NCBI GenBank assembly: GCA_034336665.1
Contig: CM067570.1
Location: forward strand, 9,756,002-9,820,001
Direction: 5' to 3'
Length of the DNA stretch: 64,000 bases
Source of the DNA: Luscinia megarhynchos
Taxonomy: Eukaryota > Chordata > Aves > Passeriformes > Turdidae
Position 1 is the stretch's first letter, and each line of letters starts with the position of its first letter. The position numbers and the translations under genes are program-made. Below, one piece after another: positions 48,971-59,809 of the stretch. The notes under the pieces are model-generated. The model was given only the letters and a program-made list of their open reading frames with translations. It searched no databases and was not told the origin of the DNA.

Positions 48971-51479
48971 TCCTCAGCTTTTGGAATGGAAGCCACCATC
49001 ATAACCTACATCTGCACCTGCACCTCAGCTGCAAGGCTGAAGAAGCAAATGTGCATGGAAGGTGAGTGTCTCCCTTCCCATTTGAGTCAAACAGGTTCAA
49101 TCAGAGCCTCTGTTGTGTCTCAACCCAGAGGTAATACCGGAAAATGTGCCCAAATATCTTGTGGAAGAATATGAAACTTCAGACATTGCATGCCAACAAC
49201 TTGCAGCCAGTCACATCTAAACTATCTGGGGATTTCCATAGAGATAGCATAAGCCTCACTTCCCAGTTTGTGCAGTTATTTCAAAGACTGTCACCACCTT
49301 AGCATGTTCAGCCATGTCAGCTATTCAGCCTTCCTTGCAGGACGTGGTACATGGACAGAGGATCTCAGTGCTAAGGAAAACCCCTTCTTCCTGTTGCAGC
49401 AGTGCTGCTGCTGCTGTGGTACAGCAAGAGGGGGGTCAAACTCAGCTCCTGCAAGAGATCTGTGGCACCAATTTGTGTTGGTTTTCACCTACTGCAAGAA
49501 ATCAATGAGGTGCAAGAGCAAAAGAAAGATGGCCCTCACTGGCATGAAGTTTTACAAGCATCCTCCTGCCATTTCAGCCAGCTTGCACATTTTGTAGCAT
49601 TGTGAAGTTTAAATGCCATGGGATAGATCTGTCTGGCAATAAATTCAGCCAAAGGCAATCTCTCTTAAAAAGCCATAATTACGTAAGGGTGTGCTTGCTC
49701 ATTACAAGGAAGGATGGAAAATACAGTATGCGCCACATAGTATAATTCAAAATTGATTTCCTATCGTGACACATTTTACTGAGGCTATTTTGTACACTAT
49801 TTTTGCCTTTTTGGTCCTTTTACCAGGATTTTTCTTCCCTTTCTTCTCCTGTTTGCCCAGTGCAGGAGACTATTTCAAGGCAATGCACACCATTCGCTGC
49901 ACATCAAAAGCAAAGATAAGGGACGAAGTGCTTCTCCTATCCTGGCAGTTTTCCATCACATTTTAAAACTCCTTGAACCAAAAAAGCACATCACTCATTT
50001 TATTTTGCTACTCGTCAAAGAAGAGCTGGTTGCTAACAGCAAAAAGAGCCACGTTTGAAACATGCCAGCTCCTGGTCTCATCCTGCCAGGAGCTCTGTCA
50101 TCTCAGCTCCCACCGACGCTCTGCTTCCTACAAGAATCTGGACCATGCAGGATTGGCCTCTCTTCGAGACTCAGATGGTGCTACAGTTACATGTTTCTAC
50201 TTTGAAGACTGTACAAAAACCCTGCCACAACACCCTCAGTTTTTCTTTCTGTTTTAGATTTTACCTTTTCAGTTACTTCAAATTTGTAATCTCTTTTGTG
50301 CTAATGCTGCTAAATAGGTCTTTATATCCCAAAAATCACTTTAGCACCAGCAGTGCTTGGCACCCTTGTCTGCAAACTCAGCAGAGATGCCATGGGCTAT
50401 GGTGCAAACTATATTTCCCACATCTGATCTTCTGTTGGACGTTGCCCTTGACGTTACTGTGCTGTACCTGTCCAGCTTCATAGGTTTCTCAGGTTGGTGT
50501 TAAGTGGACACCCAGGTGGTCACACCTACACAAGGAATGAGCTTCAGACAGTGTTAAACAGGTACAACCTACATGACTGCAGTCCCTGTGGAAATAAAAG
50601 CAATGAGCAGCCCATCAGGAGCCAATTGAATAAGGTCACCTGGTGCAAAACCATGCTAAAGCAAGCAGCCAATGGGGCAGAGCAGCCCTGGGTGGTTCAA
50701 AGCCCTCTTTGCCCACTCTAAATCCCAGCACCTTGGGGATAGAAAGGCCACGGGCCTGAGTGATCTCAGTGATGATTTCTCTGTGTCACAGACTTTGCTC
50801 CAGCCTGCCCTATGAGGAGCTGTGGTTACACTGCAGTATGCAAAGTACACAATCACACCTCCTCAGTAAATCCAGGTCCCTTATACACCCTTGCCTCCTG
50901 CATGGCACACATCAAACCCTTCCTCCAGGACCCTGGGGAAGCAGCTTGGTTCCCAGGCAGGGAAAGATCTGCCCCAGCTGGGCTCAGGCTCCGTGCTCCC
51001 CCTGCTCCTTGTACCAGAACAAAAAGGGCTGCCAGGCCAGGACTGAGGATCTCATACTTGGGCTTCACCTGCTACAAAGAAGCTGCAATTCCCCATCTTC
51101 AGAACTTGCATAAACCATTAAGAGATTATTAAATGCCTGGGGTCCAATGAAAATTGGACTTTCTATTATTTCTATTTTTAGATATAATAATTGAACTATT
51201 ATTACTTCTATTCTGTAAGACAGAGGCTCACAAACTCAGTGGTTGGACTGGAGCAGCTCAGAAAAACAAAGCAGCCTGACAGCCATACAAAGCCTGTTGG
51301 GGTGCAGCTCTTGAAATCCTGCCCTGTGCTTGAGCTACAGAACCATACTTGGTCCCTTTTGTCTTCCCAAAATAGCAGCTAGCAGGGCTGGAGAAGAATC
51401 AATTCCCAAGTAAATCTCATGCAAATTGGAACCACACAAAGAAGGCTATTAAACTGCAATGGACATCAGCAGCCACTCT
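48971..51479. other. No gene recognised
   Basis: A small CTG run occurs near 49402. Overlapping frames at 50055-50483 and 50760-51132 sit in two frames of a somewhat GC-richer stretch and lack domains. No splice-linked exon set is visible. Confidence 0.5.
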
Positions 51480-51840
51480 CAGACCTGCATGACATGTTTC
51501 AAAAGAGGCTGATATTAATTAAAAATGGGTCTCAATTTATATATGTTTCTTTCCACTGTGCTTTGTTATTTTAATCACTGAAATACTGGCCACTTGTGAC
51601 CCATTCCATTGCATAGTTATATTCATAATTAATACATGCACATAATCTGTATTAAGTTACATAAAAAATAATAATGGAGTCTTACCACCAATATAAAACT
51701 ACAAATTAGGTTTTGTTTGTAGTTTCAATTTGTCCAATAACAATATTTAAACACATTTGAAATTAACCAGCACAGATGTTAATCAGATAGAAGGTTCTGC
51801 AGTACATTTGCATGAGTAATGCTACATTAAATAATTGAAA
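51480..51840. promoter_or_regulatory. Candidate regulatory block with octamer and SOX-like sites
   Basis: The block contains ATATTAATTAAAAATGGG, CATAATTAATACATGC, TTGTCCAATAACAATATTTA and a canonical octamer ATTTGCAT at 51806-51813, followed by GAGTAATGC. The pairing of an AACAAT SOX-type word with a downstream octamer is suggestive, but they are about 75 bp apart rather than adjacent. It borders a fossil repeat on its right. Motif content only. Confidence 0.22.
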
Positions 51841-51842
51841 TT

Positions 51843-51975
51843 TCACATTTATGCAACACTTTCCATCTCCAAGGGATCTCAGAACCTATTAACAAGTACA
51901 TCAGAATAGAATATATTTTGCAATATATTGTCTTCCTATGACAACTTCCTTCCACAGATTTCAGATCACTTAACA
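51843..51975 (-). mobile_element. MIR/L3-like relic
   Basis: CACATTTATGCAACACTTTC then CATCTCCAAGGGATCTCAGA, ACCTATTAACAAGTACAT closely follow 'atttatatagcacttttcatctccaaggatctcaaagcactttacaaacat'. Further right, CTTCCACAGATTTCAGATCA may be the decayed 'cattttacagatg' part. The left anchor is good and the right part is doubtful. Same family pattern as 36535-36720. Confidence 0.55.
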
Positions 51976-54414
51976 AGAAGTAATCAAGCCTTTGACACCC
52001 TGTGCTGCTGAACACCAAAGGGATGGGCTCTGCTGAGGGCACCCAGCCCTGACATGGGGCAAAGGCAGCAGGTCACCAGAAAGGCTGGCAAATACAGCAA
52101 AGATTTCTATTGAATAAAGTACTTGATCATATGTTTTAGAGGTCTTTAATGGCTGTAAGCATGACCTCAAGCATCTTGCTGAATGTGAGTGTGTGGGGGG
52201 GAAAGGACCTGGGAAAAGTGCAGTGCAGAGTGTGAACACTAGTGGCTTGTGAGGGCAGCTCCTGCCTGCCAGCTCTTTGTCATAATTCCTTCAGGTTACA
52301 CGTGAATAATCCCAGGAAGTTATTTTAGCTGTGTTTTACATGCAATGAAAATAACTAAATACCCTCAGACCCATCACCATTTTTTCATAGATCCCCACAT
52401 CTTTAACAGGTCTTGCAACTCAGCTTTATTTCCATCTGACAAATTTTCCAGCTGACACTTTCTAGTAGGGACTACATTTTAAATCAAGGATTGCTCTCCA
52501 GAACTGGCTGCACTGAGTGTTCTTACTTTGCAGCACTGTGTCTCATGGATAGACACAGCTGGGTGAAGCAAGGGGAGAATGTCCCACCCAACCACTCTCT
52601 GATAGATCATTCTCAACTTAACTTTTTGCTGCTGAGCTAAACCCACAAAGCACACCAATGTATGGACACAAATCTGGCAGCTTGCCATGGGCAGCCTCTC
52701 TTTTAGACACGAGGACGAACTGAATAAATGCAATTCACTTTAATGTCCTAAAACTTCCTGTATCTGAAATAATGATTTTGTTTGAAAGATCATGATTTGG
52801 GGATCAGGATAAAAACAGATATTTAGAGAAAAAGATTTTCATATAAACTGTTTGTTACAACACCAAAATAACTTGAAGCTCTGTTCAGAAGCCTGAAAAT
52901 CATATTGATTTGTGGGCAACATAATAGCCATTGGATTTTTGTTTCTGAGGCACTAACTCAACACTGATTTTTTCTGTCAACAGGTTACAAAGCATACAGA
53001 CAATTCTCTGTAAGACTTTAGCTGGAACACATTTTTTTTTTTTTCCTGTTTTAGGAGTAAAGGACCATATTAAGAAGTCCGGGAGATTGTAGCAGACTGA
53101 AAAATTATTATCTTTGTCCTTTAAGAAAATGAGAGCAGGGCCTGGGAAGAAATACCTGATAAAGTCCATAACTGTCCATCAAGTGCTAAGCTGAGGACCA
53201 TAAAATCTTCCTTCTCTCTAAGCTCTGTACTGACAGCAAACCATGTTATCAAATGTAATGATTATTTCAGGCAAGGTTTTCTCTTTTTTTTACTTTTTCT
53301 TAACATAGGATGGAAGTCTATTCCTTACCTGCAACCAGACTCAGCTGAACTCAGAAGAGGAACAATTACATTCTGTATTTTTCTGCCTATTATTAAGTGC
53401 TGGTTTCCAGTTTTGTTTAAATGCCAGTTATCAGGATTCAATTTACCCCCTCCGAGGGGGATGTCTGGTATCATTCTGAGAGTAGTAACTGCAATATATT
53501 ATGTTAATTGAGCTCTAATAAGCCTCACAGTGCTTTTGCTTCCAAACAGGAAAGGAAATGTCATTTTTTAAACAGAGTGCACTAAGCAGCTGCCTGTACC
53601 TGCACCATCTTATTTCTGAATCTGAGAATATGGGGCAGCACAGATTTCCTGGGCATTACAGAGAACATAAGGAAAACCCAAAAGGTCTAACTATTATTAA
53701 CACAGTCTTCTCTAAATCCCAGTCCTGTTTAGGAAACTAGGAAATCCCACATGAAGAGTTATTTTCATAGAGAAGGCCTCCCCTGTCAGCAGCCTCCAAT
53801 GAACTTTAAATAATGAATTTTAAGGCTGTTGTCCCACGTAGCATCAATCTTAAAGACAAGGAGTCTCCAGCAGTGAATTTCTCTTTTGTTTAACTCTCAG
53901 CAGAACTGTATTTCATGCAATTAATGTCAGATGCTGCTTGTGCATTTTGATCATTTCATTTACTTACAGCACAAGAAACGACCATGACCACAAATCCAAG
54001 GCATCTTTTGCACTCACTAAAATTTGGCAGTAAGCCTGCAGGGTTATGCAGACTTTAGCAAACTGTCAGGGATAAACGAGGATTATACCAGTTACTCTAA
54101 TTAATATTTTGTTCTTAGACAGACTAGGAACAAGGACCTTTAAAGACCAGCAAAAAGAATTCCCTTCTGTGTCCAAAAGACATGAATATATGCAACTGCA
54201 TGCATTTATCTCAGTACAGACTTGAAAACATTGTGATCACCATATAGCTCTCATTCTGGCATGACAAAAAATAAATAGAAAAGTTGTAATGCTGCTTCAG
54301 TTTGAATCTTTGCACCTGAACAACCACCTCCTGCAAAACAAAACCCCCAGAATCTTCATGATTTACACTGTTTTAATAAAGGCAGTGATACCTTCTTCCT
54401 CCTTGTCCCAGATC
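51976..54414. other. No gene recognised
   Basis: A run of 13 T lies at 53032-53044. A 7-bp-arm palindrome (CCCCCTC, single-base loop, GAGGGGG) lies at 53446-53460. No exon or RNA gene is supportable. Confidence 0.5.
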
Positions 54415-54610
54415 TGCAGCTGTCAGCACCAAGCTGGCAGCCCGGGGGAGGAGCGGTCCCATGTGCACCATGGCCCCAGCTGCAGGGCACAGCTCTGCAG
54501 GCCTGGGAGCCTCCAGCTCCCAGCACATCTGCCCTGTGCCCACCCTGCTGCCTCGCCAGCTTCCACACCATCCAACCCGCTCAGTTTTGGATTTTGCATC
54601 TGCACTGATC
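54415..54610. other. GC-richer patch with a few CpGs
   Basis: The patch contains GCAGCCCGGGGGAGGAGCGG, TGCCTCGCCAGC and ACCCGCTCAG, with open frames on both strands (141 codons plus, 71 and 60 codons minus). The reading frames are proline, serine and alanine-rich with no domain. It is too short and too CpG-poor for a CpG-island promoter. It could be a small exon or a regulatory patch, but nothing decides. Confidence 0.25.
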
Positions 54611-56099
54611 AGGTGTTGGCATGAGGCCAGTTTCCAGCAGCACAGAACTGCTCCTCTGCCACTGCTCTTCCATGCAGACCTTTTTCCAAAAGCTGCCTCC
54701 CCCCCATTAGGCCTATGTGCAGTTTTTTATAAAAAATGTTCTTCCTCTAATATCCTTAGTGTTACCTCCCAACCAGCCCTCACCCTGCTTGTCCACAGTG
54801 AAATGACACTTTTCCAGGGGTTTTCTTATCACACCACTGGAGAAAGCTTCCAAGAAGTTTCCTGTTCCAAAGAAACTAGCTTATAGCTTTATGGTTCACT
54901 CTTAACCATTTAAAAAAAAATAAAAATATGTTGTCTGGTCCTTCACTTTTCTCAGAAATCCTTCTGGGAACAATACTATGCAACAGGTCTGTTTATGGTT
55001 CACCAACCCCATTGCACATTCAGGCCAAACAATGAAAGGAGGTTTCCCTTCCACACCTGGAAGGCATTATTTAAAAATGATAAAGGTAAAATTCTCACAA
55101 GGGCAGTACAACTTTTAGAAAAGTAGAAGAATTTCATCTTTCCCCGTGGAGATCCCAAGCCAAAAGCTCCACTGGTACAAACTTGCCACCTGTAGTAATT
55201 TAAGAACTTTTACCCTAGTAATAGCCATTATCTGAAGTGTGGTAGCTCTAGTCCTGCTTCAGTGTTAATTTGACCTTGCTCCAGATCAGAGGGGCAGCAA
55301 TGAACCCACAAGCATCAAAGCATGCTCATTAACTTGCTGCTGAAGGTAAGAACATGCTCAAAAGCTTTGCTAAAATAAGTCTGTAAAGATCAGCCCAATC
55401 TAAACAGGGAAAAGGGGAATGATGGTGTTCACTGGGAAGAAAAATGTACAAGACATCTCCTCAAAATTCTGCCTTGCTCCAGCAAAGCCACGCTCATGCA
55501 ACAGCTGAGCAAAGCCAGGATGTTTTCTGCCCAGCTCTGGCTGTATGGTGGCATCTCACTTCAGGAATACACAGTTCTTCTCTTAATAAACAATGTTACT
55601 GCTTGTTTGTTGTCAAACTTATACAGGGCACTGGAAATGTTTCCTATTCTACACATCATGCCCAATTGCTAACACATCTTATCTTGCAGCCAGATATTAA
55701 GGATACAAGCTATTGTTAAAATAATTTAATTTATTATATAGCACACTCATTTAGAAATCACCATTGATTTTTTTAAAACCACAGGGGGAAAGTAATTAGA
55801 TTTAGTAAGTAGCAAAGCTTCTCACTGATGGTGGGGAGTCCAGGTTTTCAACACTCTCTATACAGAAAGTTGCAGAAAAATGAAAGGAACTTTTCCTTCT
55901 CACCAAGCACGAAAATAAATAAAACAAAATCAACATTTCACCAAACACATGCAATTAAATATGTGTTTGCTGGCATGTGCTGTGAGGGTGTCACTCAGGA
56001 GAGCATTTAAACACATATGCTTGTATTTAATGATTTATATAAGTCTTAGGAGTAGGTTTAACTTTGAGCATGTGTATGTGTGTTTTGTGTGTTTTTACC
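54611..56099. other. No gene recognised
   Basis: AT-rich non-coding DNA, including a TAATTTAATTTATTATA stretch near 55725. No supportable feature. Confidence 0.5.
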
Positions 56100-56345
56100 A
56101 CGCAGGGAGGTGTGGTAAACCAGAGCCTGAGGAGCCGAAGAACCTGGGGGAACGGGGCTCAGCAGTGAGGAGAGCCAAGCGTGCCTTGCTCCTGGAGAGC
56201 TGCTTGGCATTTTCCATGGCTCATCCCTCGTGTTTCATAGGAAACATGCACATTAGAGAGCTTCAGCCCTGCTTGCCAAAACCAGTCTGCTGTGGCCGTG
56301 CGGTGGTTCTCGCTCTGCAAGGAACAGCCGATACCTCCTTGTCTT
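56100..56345. other. GC-richer, CpG-containing patch; weak exon candidate
   Basis: A pyrimidine-rich run ends in TTTTTACCACGCAG at about 56105, which would be an acceptable splice acceptor. The following 240 bp keep several CpGs (GAGCCGAAG, GAACGGGG, AAGCGTGCC, CCCTCGTG, GGCCGTGCGG, CTCGCTC, AGCCGATACC) and stay open on the plus strand to 56377. The product has no domain I recognise and no clear donor site is seen. A conserved regulatory patch is equally possible. Confidence 0.2.
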
Positions 56346-56680
56346 GCAATAACTCTTACCCCTCTAAATCAAGTTGACTACAATGCATAAATCCCCCTTT
56401 TTTATGTCTGTGGACAGGTTAGCAGATGTTTTCAACATCCAGGCTGAAACCGTAAATGATGAGACAAATTTGGATCTCTGGAGCTTCGTGGGAGGCTTGA
56501 TGTGGGAGAGGATCTGTCTTCACCCGAGCCTGTACTGCTGCCCCAGCACTCTCTGCAGCTGGGGGGAGAGGAAACCTGAACCCAAGGGGGAAGGGGAGAT
56601 GCCACAAAGGAGAAGCCCCCAACTCCCCTGCACCCGTTTTTGACTTCTGGGCTGTCTCCTTGTATATCTGATTAGATAGG
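56346..56680. other. No gene recognised
   Basis: A moderately GC-rich part near 56500-56630 gives frames on both strands. No supportable feature. Confidence 0.45.
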
Positions 56681-56772
56681 GAAAGAAAAAAAAACCAAAA
56701 AAAACCAAACCAAACCAAATCACAACAACAACAACAAAAAAAAAAACCCACAAAAACAAAACCAAAAAAAAC
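56681..56772 (+). repeat. A/C-only low-complexity tract
   Basis: Runs of A are separated by CC, with AAACC and AAC sub-periods (CAACAACAACAACAA), and almost no T. It is the third such A/C tract in the window, all with A on the plus strand. Confidence 0.9.
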
Positions 56773-59740
56773 TTTCTCCCCACAACATTGACCTCAATTT
56801 CAGCTTTAAAATAAGTGACAAATTAATTGTTTTTTTATTAAAGGATGATCTATGTAGGTAAAAAGAGTAAATTCCTGAGAGATTATTTAAGGCTTCTGTG
56901 TAGTCAGCTTTTCCTGTGTGATCCCAGCACAAAGTAAAAACTTCACACTGGCTGATTCCTCCAAGTTAACCTCCCGTCCAGATGATGCTTGTTACTCAGG
57001 TGCACAGGACTACTTTTCACAGAGCAGTTGCACATGGAAGCCCAGACAAAATTCAGGAGCCAGCACAGACAGTGGCATGAAAACACACAGAAAAGAGCTG
57101 GCAACTGTAAATACCTGCAGCCAGAGAAGGACAGGACTGGAGGGGCCACAGCAGTGATGCCAATGCTGGCTGCTCAGAGATGGCAGGGGCACAGAGGGAC
57201 AAGGCATCCTCCTCCTGCCTCCATATGGAAACATCTTCATTTTTCATCTTGCTTGTTTTTATCAAAGGCTTTTGTCCTACTAAAAGTTCTTCAGTCTGGA
57301 CACAGACAAGGAAGGCCCTGAATGGCTCTCTCACCCAGAGAGATGGTTTTGCTACCCCCAGCAGGGAACCAGCAGGAGCATCTTTGCAGCTTTTATTGCA
57401 GACTGGTAATGAAGTGGGGGGGGCTTTTTCTGCTCATTAAGTGGCAGAGGGAGTGGGACCACTGCTGTACTCCTTCCATGCATGCACAGCACTGGGCAGC
57501 TACTGAATGACACAATGCTCCCTCATTAGGGAAAGGGTCAACAAACGTGTCTGTCATCCTTCTGTTACTATTTCCAAATGAACTCAATTAAGTTAATTAA
57601 TTTTTTTAGTGCAAGAAAAATGCCAAGGAAGAGAGCAGAACTTTAAATGAGATTAAAAATAAAAGATTGCTCCTCCTTCTCAAACCCAGATCTCAAGATT
57701 GTTTGCTTTCAACTGAAAATAATTTTCAAAACATTAACTTACTTGAAGAAAATCACTAAGTGTTTTTCTCTGAGGCTGCTTAATTTGAAAAGTCACACCC
57801 ACACTTCTCCCCACAACCAAGTATGATTAATGCAAAGCAACTTTCCTAAAGACGAATTGCTGTCACACTTCTGTAATCTCAATCAATTATGGATACATCA
57901 AAAAATACAATGAGCTTACAGTTAATCACAAGAATTTAAAGGAAATGTTATGTTACATGCTTTGGTTATACAAGAATATGGGCATATAATTTTCATTGGG
58001 ACAACACTTTCTTTTGAGGGAATCTGGTAGGTAATTTACATCTAAAGAAACAACTGCATAATTCACTATTTCGAGTTTGTCTCCTGATATGGACTTTAAA
58101 ATCATTTAAGATGCTAATTCATTAACAGTTTGTCCATATGCCTATATGTTTTGCCTAACATACAGCTTTCTAGAATGTGGAGAAAGAAGAAAAGCTCTCC
58201 AGTTTTTGTAATCTGCCATAGATTTCAGTTAGAAAAGAAAAAGGCAGACAAACAGTAATGAGGCAGATATACAATAAATCTTTAAATATGATTCATTATA
58301 TTATTTACATTTCATTTCTGTTTTATGCTTTTTTATGCTAATGATTTGATGATAGCACCATGAAACCAAACAAACTTGTTGTTTCCATTTTGAAGAAATG
58401 ACAGTATGAGAGAACTTCAGTGCATGAAAAACATGTTCTCTAGAAAAAAAAAAAAAATCTATTTTTTTTTATTGATACATTAAAAGAACCAGAACAACAG
58501 TAGAGGCTGCCTTCTGTTTGTAAACTGGATTTGGTTATCTTGGTAATAAAAACCAAGATGGATGCATCTGGAACTTCTTCACTAAGTTCAATCAAGAGGA
58601 AACATTTTAGCCAAGAAGAACACGTATCACACACCCAGTGACAACACAAGATCCCTTTCCACAGAAGAGTTTCACTGTGCCATGCCCTGTATGAAAACCA
58701 GGCTGAAGAGATATTCAGTGCTTCAATAAACTTACCAAGCTGGTCAGAAGATTTCAACTCTCAGTACAGAAACTGAATGACCTCAAGTAGACAAAAAGCC
58801 TCACTTCTACTTCCTAACACACCTTTATGCAACCATTTCAAAATTAGTATCATCTCTGTTGCACATGTTTAAAGTCAATATCCTTATCATCTCTGATACT
58901 AATTTCACCTCATGCTTTGCTCCCTTTAACGTCTAACCACCACTCTTCTTGCTGAGAGATAGTTAACCAGAATTATCCTCCATCTGGATGCAGTAGAGTC
59001 AGCCACAGTAAGACTGAAGATGTTTTTATCTTTTCCTTCCAGATCTCTCAAAACAGTCACTGAATGAGTTCTTATAAGACTCCTACAATGCACTTAAGGA
59101 GCATTATTGGATTGTTTCAGTTTTAGAAAAGACATATAAAAAATCCTCCCTTTAGAAGTGGCTTCTAATTTGATACTTAGAGGCTCTGAATTGCCACTGG
59201 AGACTCCAGTGAGTTCAGACAGATCACCTAAGCTGGTGACTGAAGCATTCGGATCAAATGCATAAAAGTGGGATGTGAGTATTCCCTGCAGGAGATGGAT
59301 TTTCAAAGATACTACTTAGCATTGTAGAAGTTTATCCAGGTGACATCGTCAAATAAATCAGGAAAAGCAGACAGTGTTTACACAGGTACATCTAAACCAT
59401 CATGTCTTGTCTGGGAAATCTTTCCCACTCCTCTGGATGTATACTCTGGCCATGTCCCAACTTAACATCAGGGAAAGTGCTAAGTCCCACTGTCTCCTCT
59501 CCAGGTCCTGTATTCAATGGAAGAAAACCAAGGTAATTCAGGAAATCCAAGTTATGCTTTAACACATTGAACCACTGGGACTTAGCACAGCATTCTGTGC
59601 TTTGAAGCCAGTTAAATCATTTGGGACTCTTGATTCATGGAAAGTTGAAAACACTCGGCACGCAGGAAGCTTATAGAGATCTTTAATGACCAAACTGCTT
59701 TTGCTCTGCCATTTTGCAACCTTATCCCTTAAAAGACACA
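56773..59740. other. No gene recognised
   Basis: AT-rich DNA, especially 57580-58440, with TAATTAAT-type words and long ORF-free stretches. A short A-run/T-run pair at 58444-58471 is listed separately. Frames near 56918-57440 lie on both strands over the same span and are probably chance. Confidence 0.5.
58444..58471. repeat. Poly-A run facing a poly-T run
   Basis: About 13 A, then TCTA, then about 9 T: a low-complexity A/T inverted repeat. Confidence 0.85.
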
Positions 59741-59809
59741 TTACTATTATTATTATTACTACTACTACTATTATTACTATTATTATTATCGTTGTTGTTG
59801 TTGTCATTA
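59741..59809. repeat. Compound trinucleotide repeat (ATT/ACT/GTT)
   Basis: ATT units are interspersed with a block of ACT units, then further ATT units, then GTT units (GTTGTTGTTGTTGT). The changes are single-base variants of one ancestral triplet array. It translates to homopolymer-like frames that are artefacts. Confidence 0.96.

Noticed and set aside
48728..49174. 148-codon plus-strand frame with repeated Ser-Ile-His-Pro
   Set aside because: The ATCC microsatellite lacks stops in all frames, so the frame is an artefact.
54415..54610. Possible CpG-island promoter
   Set aside because: Too short and with too few CpGs; no nearby first exon is visible.
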